A stretch of DNA of 64,000 bases from Pseudomonadota bacterium (GTDB lineage: Bacteria; Pseudomonadota; Gammaproteobacteria; Burkholderiales; Burkholderiaceae_C). The notes beneath the pieces are model-generated. The model had not been told where the DNA came from. It did no database searches and was given only the letters and a program-made list of their open reading frames with translations. The stretch is taken from assembly GCA_020161775.1 (NCBI GenBank), contig JAIUOW010000009.1, positions 62,001 through 126,000 on the forward strand, given 5' to 3'. Shown here in pieces: positions 47,694 through 57,356 of the stretch; the first letter of the stretch is position 1; each line of letters opens with the position of its first letter. Position numbers and translations under genes: made by a program.

Positions 47694-48383
47694 ATGCTTT
47701 CATTCGTCAGTCCGGAGTTCTGGATTGCCCTGTCGCAGATCGTGCTGATCAACATCGTGCTCAGCGGTGACAACGCCGTCGTGATCGCGCTGGCCTGCCG
47801 GTCACTGCCCCCCCAACAGCAGAAAAAGGCCATCGTGTTCGGCAGCGTGGGCGCCATCGTGCTGCGCGTGGTGCTGACCTTCTTTGCCGTGATGCTGCTG
47901 GACCTGCCCTACCTCAAGCTGATTGGCGCGGCCGCGCTGCTGTGGATCGGCGTGGGCCTGCTCAAGAGCGATGATGGCGAGGAAAACCTGGAAGGCCATT
48001 CCAACCTGGCCGCGGCAATCAAGACCATCGTGGTGGCCGACCTGGTGATGAGCCTGGACAACGTGATCGGCGTGGCGGCCGCGGCCAAGGGCAACGTGAT
48101 GCTGCTGATCGTGGGGCTGATCATCAGCATCCCGCTGATCATCTTTGGCAGCGCCATCCTGCTGCGCATCATGGGCCGCTTCCCGGTCATCATCACGCTG
48201 GGTGCCGGCCTGCTGGGCTGGGTAGCCGGTGAAATGGCGCTGTCCGATCCGGCCATCAGCGTCTGGAGCGCGCAGCAGCACACGCTGCACATGCTGGCCC
48301 CGGCCGCCGGTGCGCTGGCCGTGATCGCCGTGGGCAAATGGCTGACCAGCCGCAACGCGGCGCCGGCAGCCCCCGCCGCCTGA
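47694..48383 (+). CDS. TerC/YjbE-family integral membrane protein
   Basis: This 229-residue TerC-family protein has about seven transmembrane helices. Typical acidic membrane motifs are VLSGDNAVVIALA (about 22-34) and DLVMSLDNVIGVAAAA. YjbE-type members have been linked to manganese export and to TerC-assisted metalation of exported enzymes; the substrate here is not certain. It is 112 bases after the sensor kinase and 16 bases before a universal-stress gene. Confidence 0.9.
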   Translation: MLSFVSPEFWIALSQIVLINIVLSGDNAVVIALACRSLPPQQQKKAIVFGSVGAIVLRVVLTFFAVMLLDLPYLKLIGAAALLWIGVGLLKSDDGEENLEGHSNLAAAIKTIVVADLVMSLDNVIGVAAAAKGNVMLLIVGLIISIPLIIFGSAILLRIMGRFPVIITLGAGLLGWVAGEMALSDPAISVWSAQQHTLHMLAPAAGALAVIAVGKWLTSRNAAPAAPAA

Positions 48384-48399
48384 GGCCGCGAGCAAGCCC

Positions 48400-48834
48400 A
48401 TGGCCAAGGTTCTTGTCCCCATGCAGCCCGACCAGCCGGCCAAGACGATGGCGGCGGTCGAGGCAGCCATCCGGCTGCACCGCCAGGAAAACGCCGCCGT
48501 GCACCTGCTGAGCGTGCAGTCGCGCGTCAACGGCCATGTGGCCTCCTACTTCGGCGCCGACGAGCTGCGCCAGCTGCAGCAGAAGATGGGCCGCGAGGAC
48601 CTGGCCGACGCGCGCAGGCAGCTGGACGCCGCGGGCGTGCCCTACACCACCAGCATGGCGGTAGGCCGGCGCGCCGACACCATAGCGCTCATCGCACGCG
48701 AATACGGCTGCCGCCGCGTGCTGCTGGGGTCACCCCCGGAAAGCGACGTGGTGGGCACGATGTTTGGTTCGCTGGCCGACCAGCTGCGCCACATGATCCG
48801 GGCCACCGGCGGGTTTGAAGTGATCGGATCCTGA
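48400..48834 (+). CDS. Universal stress protein
   Basis: The 144-residue UspA-fold protein starts AKVLVPMQPDQPAKTMAAVEAA and has the usual late strand and loop (RRVLLGSPPESDVVGTMFGS). The ATP-binding pattern G-x2-G-x9-G-S/T is not intact, so it may be of the non-ATP-binding type. It follows the TerC gene by 16 bases and was probably acquired in the same unit. Confidence 0.85.
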   Translation: MAKVLVPMQPDQPAKTMAAVEAAIRLHRQENAAVHLLSVQSRVNGHVASYFGADELRQLQQKMGREDLADARRQLDAAGVPYTTSMAVGRRADTIALIAREYGCRRVLLGSPPESDVVGTMFGSLADQLRHMIRATGGFEVIGS

Positions 48835-48846
48835 TCGGCGCGGGCG

Positions 48847-49971
48847 TCAGGCCCCGAGCAGTTCGCCCACGGGCTTGAGGTCGTCCACCCGGTCGCACAC
48901 GGCCTTGATGGCCATCATGATAGGGATGCCCAGCAGCAGCCCCCACAGGCCCCACAGCCAGCCCCAGAACAGCACGCCCACGAAGATCACCACCGGGCTC
49001 ATGCTGCTGGCCTTGCTGGTAAGCCAGGGCATGAGCAGGTTGCCCTCCACCAGGTTGATCAGCAAGGACGCGCCGCCCACCGCCAGCGCCATGTTCAGCG
49101 TGCCAAACTGCAGGAACGCCACCAACGCCGCTGCCGCCGTCACCGCGATCGAGCCCACATAGGGCACCAGGTTCAGCACCGCCGCCGCCGCGCCCCAGAC
49201 CGCCGCATACTGCACGCCCAGCGCCCAGAACACCACGCCGGTGGTCACGCCCACCACGGCGCTCAGCAGCAGCTGCACCAGCAGGTAACGCTGCACCTGC
49301 TCGGAGATTTCATCCAGCGCCTGCACCGTGAGTTTCTTTTTGGTGAGGGTCGGCCCCGCGATCTTCACCAGCTTGCGCCGGAAGGTATTGCCCGACGCCG
49401 CCAGGAAGTACCCCAGGAACAGCACCACCACCAGTTGCCCCACGGCACCGGCCACGCCCAGCGTGCCCACCACCAGGTAGTCCTTGATGTCAAAGCGCGG
49501 TTTTTCAACGATGACGCGCGTGACCCCACGCGCGGGCACTGGCGGCGGCGTGGCCTCTTCAATCCGGGCGGCGGCCTTTTGCACCTGGTCCAGCGCGCTG
49601 GGCTGGCCGCGCTGGTTGCGCACGGCATCGCGCAGCTTCTGCGCGGCCAGCGGCAGGGAATCGATCACCCGGGCGGCATCGTCCGCCAGCGAATACACCG
49701 TACCCGCCCCTGCCATGAACAGCGCCACCAGAACCACGGCGGCGCCGGCATGGCGCGGCACGCGACGGCGCTCCAGCCAGTTGACCGCCGGCGTGACCGC
49801 ATAGCTGAGCATCACACCCAGCGTCAGCGGAATCAGTACCGCGCTGGCCCACTTGATGGCCGCCAGCGCGGCCAGCACCGCCAGGACGGCAAGCGACAGG
49901 CTGCGCACGCCCACGGGCATGTGCAGCAGCACCTGGGGTTCATCGCTGGGCGCGGGGTCCTGGTCGGGCAT
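48847..49971 (-). CDS. AI-2E-family (PerM-like) transporter
   Basis: This 374-residue membrane protein has about seven or eight helices and the family pattern VGVTTGVVFWALGVQYAAVWG, LNLVPYVGS and the long amphipathic segment before them. Members have been proposed to export AI-2 or to act as Na+/H+ antiporters, so the substrate is open. It is downstream of the AlgR-like gene on the same strand, 39 bases from its stop. Confidence 0.88.
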   Translation of the reverse strand: MPDQDPAPSDEPQVLLHMPVGVRSLSLAVLAVLAALAAIKWASAVLIPLTLGVMLSYAVTPAVNWLERRRVPRHAGAAVVLVALFMAGAGTVYSLADDAARVIDSLPLAAQKLRDAVRNQRGQPSALDQVQKAAARIEEATPPPVPARGVTRVIVEKPRFDIKDYLVVGTLGVAGAVGQLVVVLFLGYFLAASGNTFRRKLVKIAGPTLTKKKLTVQALDEISEQVQRYLLVQLLLSAVVGVTTGVVFWALGVQYAAVWGAAAAVLNLVPYVGSIAVTAAAALVAFLQFGTLNMALAVGGASLLINLVEGNLLMPWLTSKASSMSPVVIFVGVLFWGWLWGLWGLLLGIPIMMAIKAVCDRVDDLKPVGELLGA

Positions 49972-50010
49972 CGGGGCATTGTGCCCGCGCCGCGCGTTTT
50001 CAGGTTGGGT

Positions 50011-50751
50011 TCAGCCGGTGAGCGCTTCGCGCACGGCCGCCAGCTGGCGGCGTGACACGGCCAGCAGTTCGTCCACGCCATTCAGGCGCACCGCCCAGCC
50101 CTCGCCCTCTTCCGGGTCGTGGTGGCGCTCCAGCGCCCGCATGGCATGGCGCAGCACCAGCGCGTTGCGGTGCACGCGCAGGTATTGCGCGGCGTAGCGC
50201 TCTTCCAGCTCGTTGAGCGAGCCGTCCAGGATGTAGCTGCGCGACGCGGTACGCACGGTGATGTATTTGAGCTCGGCCTTGAAGTACAGCACCTCGGCCA
50301 GCGGCACGCGTTCCGTGCGGCCACGGTCCTGGATCAGCAAGGACTCCTGCACCGCGCCGGGCTGCGCGCCGGGCGCGGCGGCGGCCAGCCTCTGCACCTT
50401 CTGCAGCGCCAATTGCAGCCGCTCCAGCCGCACCGGCTTGGTCAGGTAATCCACCGCTTCGATCTCAAAGGCCTGCACGGCGTGTTCCGCATGGGCGGTG
50501 ACAAACACCACGGCCGGCCGACGGGGCAGCGCCTGCAGGGCGCGGGCCAGCGCGATGCCGTCGGCACCAGGCATGTGCACGTCCAGCAGCACGGCGTCAA
50601 AGGGCTCATGCTGAATCAGCTGCATGGCTTGCGTGGCATTCGCGGCCTCGGCGCCCACCAGCACCTGTGGCGCGGTGCAGTCGCCCAGCAGCGTGCGCAT
50701 GCGCGAGCGGGCCAGCTTTTCGTCATCCACGATCAACACCTTGAGCACCAT
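50011..50751 (-). CDS. LytTR-type response regulator, AlgR-like
   Basis: The protein has 246 residues: a receiver domain with the acidic VDDE start and Asp57 (AVLLDVHMPG), then a LytTR DNA-binding domain (VPLAEVLYFKAELKYITVRT ... RVHRNALV). ATG 50751 starts MVLKVLIVDDE; a GTG two codons upstream overlaps the sensor stop by 4 bases and is also possible. In Pseudomonas, AlgR sits with AlgZ next to argH and hemC and controls alginate and type IV pili; the same argH context is seen here. Confidence 0.92.
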   Translation of the reverse strand: MVLKVLIVDDEKLARSRMRTLLGDCTAPQVLVGAEAANATQAMQLIQHEPFDAVLLDVHMPGADGIALARALQALPRRPAVVFVTAHAEHAVQAFEIEAVDYLTKPVRLERLQLALQKVQRLAAAAPGAQPGAVQESLLIQDRGRTERVPLAEVLYFKAELKYITVRTASRSYILDGSLNELEERYAAQYLRVHRNALVLRHAMRALERHHDPEEGEGWAVRLNGVDELLAVSRRQLAAVREALTG

Positions 50752-50753
50752 GG

Positions 50754-51794
50754 TCACTCCGCGGGAATTTCAATGCGCGCCTGGTACACACCGTCTTTCA
50801 GCGCGGTCTGGAACTGCGACTGCACGTCGTGCAGCAGGCGCAGGCGGTCGCGCACGTTGTCCAGCGCCAGCCCGTGGCCCGGACGGCCCTGGCCGCCCGG
50901 CACCGTGTTGGTGACCTTGACCACCACGCTGGCGCCCCGGCGCTGCGTGCTGATGCGGATCTGCGCGCCGGTGGCGCTGGGCTCCACGCCATGCTTGACG
51001 GCGTTTTCCACCAGGGGCTGCAGCAGCAGGGGCGGCAGCCTAGCGCTGCCGGCCTGCGGGTCCAGCGCCCATTCCACCTGCAGCCGGTCGCCAAAGCGCA
51101 CCTGCTCGATCGCCAGGTAGCGCTCGGCCAGCGTGATCTCCTGCGCCAGCGTGACGGACTCCCCCTGGTCCATCAGCGCATGGCGGAACAGGTCGCTCAG
51201 GTCTTCCAGCAGGGCCTCGGCGCGGGCCGGGTCCTCGCGCACCAGGGCAATGGCGCTGTTGAGGGTGTTGAACAGGAAGTGCGGGCGGATGCGGGCCTGC
51301 AGCTCGGTCAGGCGCGCCGCGGTGTCCGCCGGGGTACGCGCCTTGGCCCGCCAGACCAGCGCCGCCACCAGCGCGCTGGCCAGCACGGCGCCGGCAAAAG
51401 CCGATGCCACCCACGGGACGCTGCCCACATAACCCACCAGCGCCAGCAACCCGCAGCCATACAGGCCCGCCAGCACGCCCAGCAGCACGCCGCAGGCATA
51501 TTGGGCCTGGTTGGGCAGGCGGGCCAGCAGCTTCTTGGCGCTGCACGCGGCAATCAGCCAGACCAGCGTGGCCGGCAGCGCACCGCCGGTCAGCATGGCC
51601 AGCCGGGCCAGCCAGTCCATGAAGTTGACCGCGCCGAACATCGCCCCCACGCCCATCACGCCCTCGACAAACAGCACGGCGCGCAGGATCACGCCGGTCT
51701 GGCAGGCATCAAAGATCAGCACGCGCGCGGGGCGCGGCGCCGGCTGCGCCACGGGCAGCTCCTGGAAGGTCGATAAAATTTGCGAGTCCTGCAT
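50754..51794 (-). CDS. LytS/AlgZ-type sensor histidine kinase
   Basis: This 346-residue kinase has four hydrophobic helices between residues 32 and 148, then a His_kinase domain with His172 in [14 protein letters not shown] and an HATPase part ([28 protein letters not shown]). It partners the LytTR regulator immediately downstream and is divergent from argH with a 43-base gap. This is the algZ-argH arrangement. Confidence 0.92.
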   Translation of the reverse strand: MQDSQILSTFQELPVAQPAPRPARVLIFDACQTGVILRAVLFVEGVMGVGAMFGAVNFMDWLARLAMLTGGALPATLVWLIAACSAKKLLARLPNQAQYACGVLLGVLAGLYGCGLLALVGYVGSVPWVASAFAGAVLASALVAALVWRAKARTPADTAARLTELQARIRPHFLFNTLNSAIALVREDPARAEALLEDLSDLFRHALMDQGESVTLAQEITLAERYLAIEQVRFGDRLQVEWALDPQAGSARLPPLLLQPLVENAVKHGVEPSATGAQIRISTQRRGASVVVKVTNTVPGGQGRPGHGLALDNVRDRLRLLHDVQSQFQTALKDGVYQARIEIPAE

Positions 51795-51837
51795 CCAACA
51801 AGGCCATCGGGGTCAGAACCCGATTATTGTCCTACCC

Positions 51838-53253
51838 ATGTCCCAGAACCAATTCGACAAAAAATCCGAGGCGTGGTCCGCGCTGTTCTCCGAGCCCATG
51901 AGCGACCTGGTCAAACGCTATACCTCCAGCGTCTTCTTTGACAAGCGCATGTGGCAGGCCGACATTGCCGGCTCGCTGGCGCACGCCGGCATGCTGGCCG
52001 CGCAGGGCATCATTTCGCAGGCCGACCTGGCATCCATCCAGAAAGGCATGGCGCAGATCACGACCGAGATCGAATCCGGCGCGTTTGAATGGAAGCTGGA
52101 CCTGGAAGACGTGCACCTGAACATCGAGGCGCGCCTGACCCAGCTGGTGGGCGACGCGGGCAAGCGGCTGCACACCGGGCGCAGCCGCAACGACCAGGTG
52201 GCCACCGACGTGCGGCTGTGGCTGCGCGCAGAGATCGACGTGATCGGCGGCCTGCTCACCGGCCTGCAAAAGGCACTGGTGGACATTGCCGACCAGAACG
52301 TGGAGGTCATCCTGCCGGGCTTCACCCACCTGCAGGTGGCCCAGCCGGTGAGCTTTGGCCACCACATGCTGGCCTATGTGGAAATGTTTGCCCGCGACGC
52401 CGAACGCCTGGCCGACGTGCGCCGCCGGGTCAACCGCCTGCCGCTGGGCGCCGCCGCACTGGCCGGCACCAGCTACCCGCTGGACCGCGAGGCCGTGGCC
52501 ATCGCGCTGGGCATGGTGGATGACAAGGGCGATCCCTGCGTCTGCCAGAACAGCCTGGACGCCGTGAGCGACCGCGACTTCGCCATTGAATTCACCGCCG
52601 CGGCCAGCCTGTGCATGGTGCACATCAGCCGCTTCAGCGAGGAGCTGATCCTGTGGATGAGCCAGAACTTCGGCTTCATCCAGATTGCCGACCGCTTCAC
52701 CACCGGCAGTTCCATCATGCCGCAGAAGAAGAACCCCGACGTGCCCGAGCTGGCGCGCGGCAAGACCGGCCGCGTGGTGGGCCACCTGATGGGCCTGATC
52801 ACCTTGATGAAAGGCCAGCCCCTGGCCTACAACAAGGACAACCAGGAAGACAAGGAACCGCTGTTTGACACGGTGGACACGCTCAAGGACACGCTGCGCA
52901 TCTTTGCCGAGATGGTGGGCGGCATCACCGTCAAGCCCCAGGCCATGGAACAGGCCGCGCTGCGCGGCTATGCCACGGCCACCGACCTGGCCGATTACCT
53001 GGTCAAGAAGGGCCTGCCGTTTCGCGATGCGCACGAGACGGTGGCCCATGCCGTCAAGGCCGCGATCTCGCACAACGTGGACCTGTCGGAGCTGCCGCTG
53101 TCGGTGCTGCAGGAGTTCAACCCCGCGATCGAAAAAGATGTGTACGAGGCCCTGAGCCTGCGCGGCTCATTGAACGCGCGCAACACGCTGGGCGGCACGG
53201 CGCCGGCCCAGGTGCGCGCGCAGATCGCGCGGCACCGCCAGCGGCTGGGCTGA
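51838..53253 (+). CDS. argH: Argininosuccinate lyase
   Basis: The 471-residue lyase splits argininosuccinate to arginine and fumarate in the last step of arginine synthesis. The signature [12 protein letters not shown] lies near 289-300, with [13 protein letters not shown] near 114-126. ATG 51838 gives [13 protein letters not shown], the usual start. It is divergent from the AlgZ/AlgR-like pair and convergent with an IclR gene. Confidence 0.97.
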   Translation: MSQNQFDKKSEAWSALFSEPMSDLVKRYTSSVFFDKRMWQADIAGSLAHAGMLAAQGIISQADLASIQKGMAQITTEIESGAFEWKLDLEDVHLNIEARLTQLVGDAGKRLHTGRSRNDQVATDVRLWLRAEIDVIGGLLTGLQKALVDIADQNVEVILPGFTHLQVAQPVSFGHHMLAYVEMFARDAERLADVRRRVNRLPLGAAALAGTSYPLDREAVAIALGMVDDKGDPCVCQNSLDAVSDRDFAIEFTAAASLCMVHISRFSEELILWMSQNFGFIQIADRFTTGSSIMPQKKNPDVPELARGKTGRVVGHLMGLITLMKGQPLAYNKDNQEDKEPLFDTVDTLKDTLRIFAEMVGGITVKPQAMEQAALRGYATATDLADYLVKKGLPFRDAHETVAHAVKAAISHNVDLSELPLSVLQEFNPAIEKDVYEALSLRGSLNARNTLGGTAPAQVRAQIARHRQRLG

Positions 53254-53284
53254 GCGTTATCGGCGGCGCGAACAGGCCGCGAAA

Positions 53285-54031
53285 TTACGCGCTCTCAACG
53301 TGCCCGCCAACGTGCCCACCCAGTTGCGCGCTCAGCGCAGCGGCGGCCGCCTTCACCTGCGCCGCCAGCCCTTCATGAAACCGCTCCTTGGGCAGCGTCA
53401 GCGTGATGGCGCCCACCAGGCGGTCACCCATCTCGAATACCGGTGACGACACGCCGGCCAGTTCCGGCACACGGTCGCTGACCAGCGCGATCACGCGCTC
53501 GCGGCGGATCTGGTCGTACAGGGCGCCTTTCGCCCCCGAAAACGCCATGATCACGTGGCCACCCGTGCCCCGTTCCAGCGGCAGCAGCTCCCCGACGCGA
53601 CTGTGGTCGGACAGCGGCTGCGGCGAGTTCAGGCGGAACAGGATCAGCCGCTGCTCGCCCTGGCGCACGTGAAACGACGCACTTTCACGCGTGGCGTCCA
53701 CCAGCGCGCGCAGCGCGGGCGGCACCAGCGTGTCCAGCCCGAACGACGCGCTGTAAAGGCTGTTCAGCCGGGCCACGGCCGGCCCCAGCGCATAGCGCCC
53801 GTCACCCAGCCGCTGCACCAACGCAAAGTGCTGCAGCGACACCAGCAAGCGCAGCGCCGTACTTTTGACCAGCCCGGTGCGCTCGGCCAGCTCCTGCAGC
53901 GACAGCGAGCGGTCGCCCTCGGCAAAGGCCGTGAGCAGCATCAGCGCGCGGTCAACCGCCGCCACGCCACCGTCAGCGGCAGACGACTCCTGGGGAACGC
54001 GTTGTGGGTATCGGGCCATGGCAGGGGTCAT
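53285..54031 (-). CDS. IclR-family transcriptional regulator
   Basis: The 248-residue regulator has an N-terminal winged helix (LSLQELAERTGLVKSTALRLL) and a C-terminal IclR effector domain (FHVRQGEQRLILFRLNSPQ to GRLVGAITLTLP-like strand). ATG 54031 or 54019 are both possible. It is divergent from the catabolic operon at 54161-58283 and is probably its local regulator. A short palindrome between them (54076-54092) is a candidate binding site. Confidence 0.9.
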   Translation of the reverse strand: MTPAMARYPQRVPQESSAADGGVAAVDRALMLLTAFAEGDRSLSLQELAERTGLVKSTALRLLVSLQHFALVQRLGDGRYALGPAVARLNSLYSASFGLDTLVPPALRALVDATRESASFHVRQGEQRLILFRLNSPQPLSDHSRVGELLPLERGTGGHVIMAFSGAKGALYDQIRRERVIALVSDRVPELAGVSSPVFEMGDRLVGAITLTLPKERFHEGLAAQVKAAAAALSAQLGGHVGGHVESA

Positions 54032-54075
54032 ACCGCGTTGACGGGCATGACCCCTCGCGGTTATGATTTCATTAA

Positions 54076-54092
54076 ATAAAACCACATTTTAT
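54076..54092. promoter_or_regulatory. Palindromic candidate operator in the iclR/HMG-CoA-lyase-like gap
   Basis: ATAAAA and TTTTAT flank the 5-base centre CCACA. It lies in an AT-rich patch midway between the divergent genes, a common place for IclR-family operators. Binding is inferred from position only. Confidence 0.4.
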
Positions 54093-54160
54093 CCAATAGA
54101 ACAAAAAGAGCAAGTGCCCAGACAACTTTTCAGCATCGCACCACTTACCTCCATCCAACC

Positions 54161-55141
54161 ATGCAAGTCCTAGTCAGTGAAGTCGGGCCGCGCGACGGCC
54201 TGCAAAGCATCAAGCGCACCATGCCGACCGAGGCCAAGCAGCGCTGGATCCGCGCGCTCGCGGCCAGCGGCCTGCGCGAGATCGAGGTCGGCTCTTTCGT
54301 CCACCCCAAGTGGCTGCCGCAGATGGCCGACGCCGAGGACATCGTGCGCGACGCCGTGCAGATCCCCGGCCTGACCGTGCTGGCCCTGGTACCCAACCTC
54401 AAGGGGGCGCAGCGCGCCATGGCCGCCGGCGCGCACAAGATCACCGTGCCCATCGCCGCATCGCAGCTGCACAACATGGCCAACGTGCGCATGACCTGCG
54501 AGGAATCCATCGACGCGGTTGCCGGGATCTGCCGCCTGCGCGACGACGCCGGCAGCAAGACCGAGGTCGAGGTCGGCATCGCCTCCGCTTTCGGCTGTAC
54601 GCGTGAAGGCCGCGTATCCGAAGACTGGGTCATGGAGATGGCCGTGCGCCTGGCCCGCGTGGGCGTCGATTCGATCGGCCTGTCCGACTCGGTCGGCTAC
54701 GCCAACCCGGCGCAGGTGCGCCGCATGTTCCGCCGCCTGATCAGCGAGCTGGGCAGCAAGGCGGGCGGCGCCCACCTGCACAACACGCGCGGCCAGGGCC
54801 TGGCCAACGTGGTGGCCGCGCTGGACGCGGGCGTCACCACCATCGACGCATCGCAGGCCGGCATCGGCGGCTGCCCGTACGCGCCCGGCGCGACCGGCAA
54901 CATCGTGACCGAGGACCTGGTGTTCCTGCTCGAATCCATGGGCCTGGACACCGGCATCGACATCGACAAGCTGGTCGCCGCGCGCGCCATCCTGGCCGAG
55001 GCCCTGCCCGGCGAGCCGCTGTACGGCCACGTGCCCGACGCGGGTGTGACCAAGGGCTTTGCGTACGCCGACCCGGCCCGCAGCTACGTGCCCGCCGCCG
55101 AACCGCGCGAAGCATGCAACTCCGCGGGAGCCCCGGCATGA
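54161..55141 (+). CDS. HMG-CoA lyase-like enzyme (DRE-TIM family)
   Basis: This 326-residue TIM-barrel enzyme has SEVGPRDGLQ (6-15), the metal ligands in GAHLHNTRG and the flexible-loop cysteine in GGCPYAPGATGN. These are features of 3-hydroxy-3-methylglutaryl-CoA lyase and related citramalyl- or hydroxyacyl-CoA lyases. Coupling by a 4-base overlap to a class III CoA transferase suggests that the acid is first activated as a CoA ester and then split. The exact substrate is unknown. Confidence 0.88.
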   Translation: MQVLVSEVGPRDGLQSIKRTMPTEAKQRWIRALAASGLREIEVGSFVHPKWLPQMADAEDIVRDAVQIPGLTVLALVPNLKGAQRAMAAGAHKITVPIAASQLHNMANVRMTCEESIDAVAGICRLRDDAGSKTEVEVGIASAFGCTREGRVSEDWVMEMAVRLARVGVDSIGLSDSVGYANPAQVRRMFRRLISELGSKAGGAHLHNTRGQGLANVVAALDAGVTTIDASQAGIGGCPYAPGATGNIVTEDLVFLLESMGLDTGIDIDKLVAARAILAEALPGEPLYGHVPDAGVTKGFAYADPARSYVPAAEPREACNSAGAPA

Positions 55142-56325
55142 ACGCGCCCGAATCCAAAGCTGCCGTCCAGGCGCCGCTGCCGCTCGCGGGCATCCGCGTG
55201 ATGGAGCTCACCCACATGGTCATGGGTCCGTCATGCGGCCTGATCCTGGCCGACCTGGGCGCCGACGTGGTCAAGGTCGAGCCCGTGGGCAAGGGCGAAG
55301 GCCGCGAGGGCGACCCCACGCGCTACCTGGTCAGCACGGGCGCGGGCTTCTTTGCCGCATGCAACCGCAACAAGCGCAGCGTGATCTTCGACCTGGAGAG
55401 CGAAGAAGGCCGCGCCGCCGCCGCCGCGCTGGCCGCGCAGGCTGACGTGCTGATCGAAAACTTCCGCCCTGGCGCGCTGGATGGCAAGGGCCTGGGCTAC
55501 GACCAGCTCAAGGCAGTCAACCCGCGCCTGATCTACTGCTCGCTCAAGGGCTTCCTGACGGGCCCCTACGAACACCGCACGGCGCTGGACGAAGTTGCCC
55601 AGATGATGAGCGGCCTGGCCTGGATGACCGGCCCCGTGGGCCGCCCGCTGCGCGCGGGCGCGCCGGTGAACGACATGATGGGTGGCATGTTCGGCGCCAT
55701 GGCCGTCATGGCCGCGCTGCGCCAGCGCGACCTGACGGGCGCGGGCCAGCACGTGCAAAGCGGCCTGTTCGAAAACGCGGCCTGGCTGGTGTCCACCCAC
55801 ATGCTCCAGCACGCGGTGTCGGGCGTGGCACCCGTGCCCATGTCGGCCGGCAAGCGCGCCTGGGGGGTGTACGACATCTTCACGTCGGCCGACGGTATCA
55901 GCATCTTCATCGGCGTGGTGAGCGAGCGCCAATGGGAGCTCTTCACCACCGCGCTGAACGAGCCCGAACTGATCGCGCCCGAGTACGCCACCAACAACCA
56001 GCGCTCCAACGCCCGCGACACGCTGATTCCGCTGGTGGGCCGCATCGTCGCCAGGCACCGCTTCGCCGACATCGAAGCACTGTGCGAAAAGGCCGGCCTG
56101 CCGTTCGCGCGCATCGCCCAGCCGTCGGACCTGTTCGACGACCCGCACCTGAACGCTGGCGGCATGCTGCCCGTGACGCTGCGCACCGGTGGCCAGGCCA
56201 AGGTGCCCGGCCTGCCCATGCAGTTCGACGGCCAGCGCCTGGGCCTGCGCCGCGACGTGCCCACGCCTGGCGAACACACCGACGAGGTTCTGCACGAGCT
56301 GGGCCTGCCGCCGGCCCAACCCTGA
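55138..56325 (+). CDS. Class III (CaiB/BaiF) CoA transferase
   Basis: The 395-residue family III CoA transferase uses Asp151 (ALDEVAQMMSG) to form the acyl-enzyme anhydride. It begins LAGIRVMELTHMVMGPSCG, the typical N-terminal fold. It overlaps the lyase-like gene by 4 bases and is followed by a tricarboxylate-type binding protein. The operon therefore looks like uptake, CoA activation and cleavage of a branched di- or tricarboxylic acid. Confidence 0.92.
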   Translation: MNAPESKAAVQAPLPLAGIRVMELTHMVMGPSCGLILADLGADVVKVEPVGKGEGREGDPTRYLVSTGAGFFAACNRNKRSVIFDLESEEGRAAAAALAAQADVLIENFRPGALDGKGLGYDQLKAVNPRLIYCSLKGFLTGPYEHRTALDEVAQMMSGLAWMTGPVGRPLRAGAPVNDMMGGMFGAMAVMAALRQRDLTGAGQHVQSGLFENAAWLVSTHMLQHAVSGVAPVPMSAGKRAWGVYDIFTSADGISIFIGVVSERQWELFTTALNEPELIAPEYATNNQRSNARDTLIPLVGRIVARHRFADIEALCEKAGLPFARIAQPSDLFDDPHLNAGGMLPVTLRTGGQAKVPGLPMQFDGQRLGLRRDVPTPGEHTDEVLHELGLPPAQP

Positions 56326-56368
56326 GCTTCGGACCCTTCCCTTTTTTTGCCCCGACAACGGAGACACC

Positions 56369-57340
56369 ATGTTCAAGAAAATCACCTTCGCGCTGGCCGC
56401 AGCAGCCGCGCTCACCCTCACCGCCGGCACGGCGCTGGCGCAGGCCGGCAAGCAGCCCGTGCGCGTGGTCGTGCCCTGGGCCGCCGGCGGCACCGTGGAC
56501 TTTGCGGCGCGCCAGCTCGCGCAAAAACTCAACGAACAAACCGGCCGCAACTACTTCGTGGACAACAAGGCCGGCGGCAGCGGCACCATCGGCACGTCCA
56601 ACGCCCTGAAGTCGCCGGCCGACGGCACCACCGTGCTGTTCTTCGAGGCCAGCTACGCCACGCTGCCCGCGATCTTCTCCAAGCTGTCCTGGGACCATGA
56701 CAAGGACTTCGCGCCCGTGGGCTCGGTGATCGAAACGCCGATGGCCCTGGTCGTGTCGGCCAACTCGCCGTTCCAGACCGTGCAGGAGCTGATCGACTTT
56801 GCCAAGAAGAACCCCGGCAAGCTGAACTTCGGCTCCGGCGGCGTGGCGAGCACGCCGCACCTGACGGCGGAACTGTTCAAGAACGCCGCCGGCATCGACA
56901 TCGTGCACATCCCGTTCAAGGGCGGCGGCGATGCGCTGCGGGGCGTGATGGCCGGCTCCGCCGACCTGCTGTTCACCGCCGCGCCCACCGCGCTGCCGCA
57001 CGTGAAGAACGGCAAGGTCCGCCTGCTGGGCCACAGCGGCACGCAGGCCTACCCCGCCATGCCGGGCGTGCCCACCGTGGCCGAGGCCGGCAAGCTCAAG
57101 GGCTTTGCGTTCAACAACTGGTACGGCCTGGCCTTCCCCAAGGACACGCCCGCCGACGTGGTGAACCAGCTCAACGCCGACGTGGCCAAGGCCTTTGCCG
57201 ACCCGGCGCTGCGCGGCCGCTTCGTGCAGCAGGGCGCCGCCATCGCGCTGTCCACGCCCGAGGCATTCGGCAAGCTGGTGCGCGACGAAAGCAAGCGCCT
57301 GACCGACGTGAGCCGCCAGGCCGGCATCAAGCCCGAATAA
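56369..57340 (+). CDS. Bug/TctC-family periplasmic substrate-binding protein
   Basis: This 323-residue exported protein has a signal peptide cleaved near ALA-Q (25/26). The Bug family pattern is seen in VRVVVPWAAGGTVDFAARQLA, NKAGGSGTIG and the LNFGSGGVAS segment. Such proteins bind carboxylates for tripartite tricarboxylate transporters, and Burkholderiales carry very many orphan copies. No tctA/tctB genes are nearby, so the membrane partner is unknown. Confidence 0.93.
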   Translation: MFKKITFALAAAAALTLTAGTALAQAGKQPVRVVVPWAAGGTVDFAARQLAQKLNEQTGRNYFVDNKAGGSGTIGTSNALKSPADGTTVLFFEASYATLPAIFSKLSWDHDKDFAPVGSVIETPMALVVSANSPFQTVQELIDFAKKNPGKLNFGSGGVASTPHLTAELFKNAAGIDIVHIPFKGGGDALRGVMAGSADLLFTAAPTALPHVKNGKVRLLGHSGTQAYPAMPGVPTVAEAGKLKGFAFNNWYGLAFPKDTPADVVNQLNADVAKAFADPALRGRFVQQGAAIALSTPEAFGKLVRDESKRLTDVSRQAGIKPE

Positions 57341-57356
57341 GCCGCAGTCACACGCC

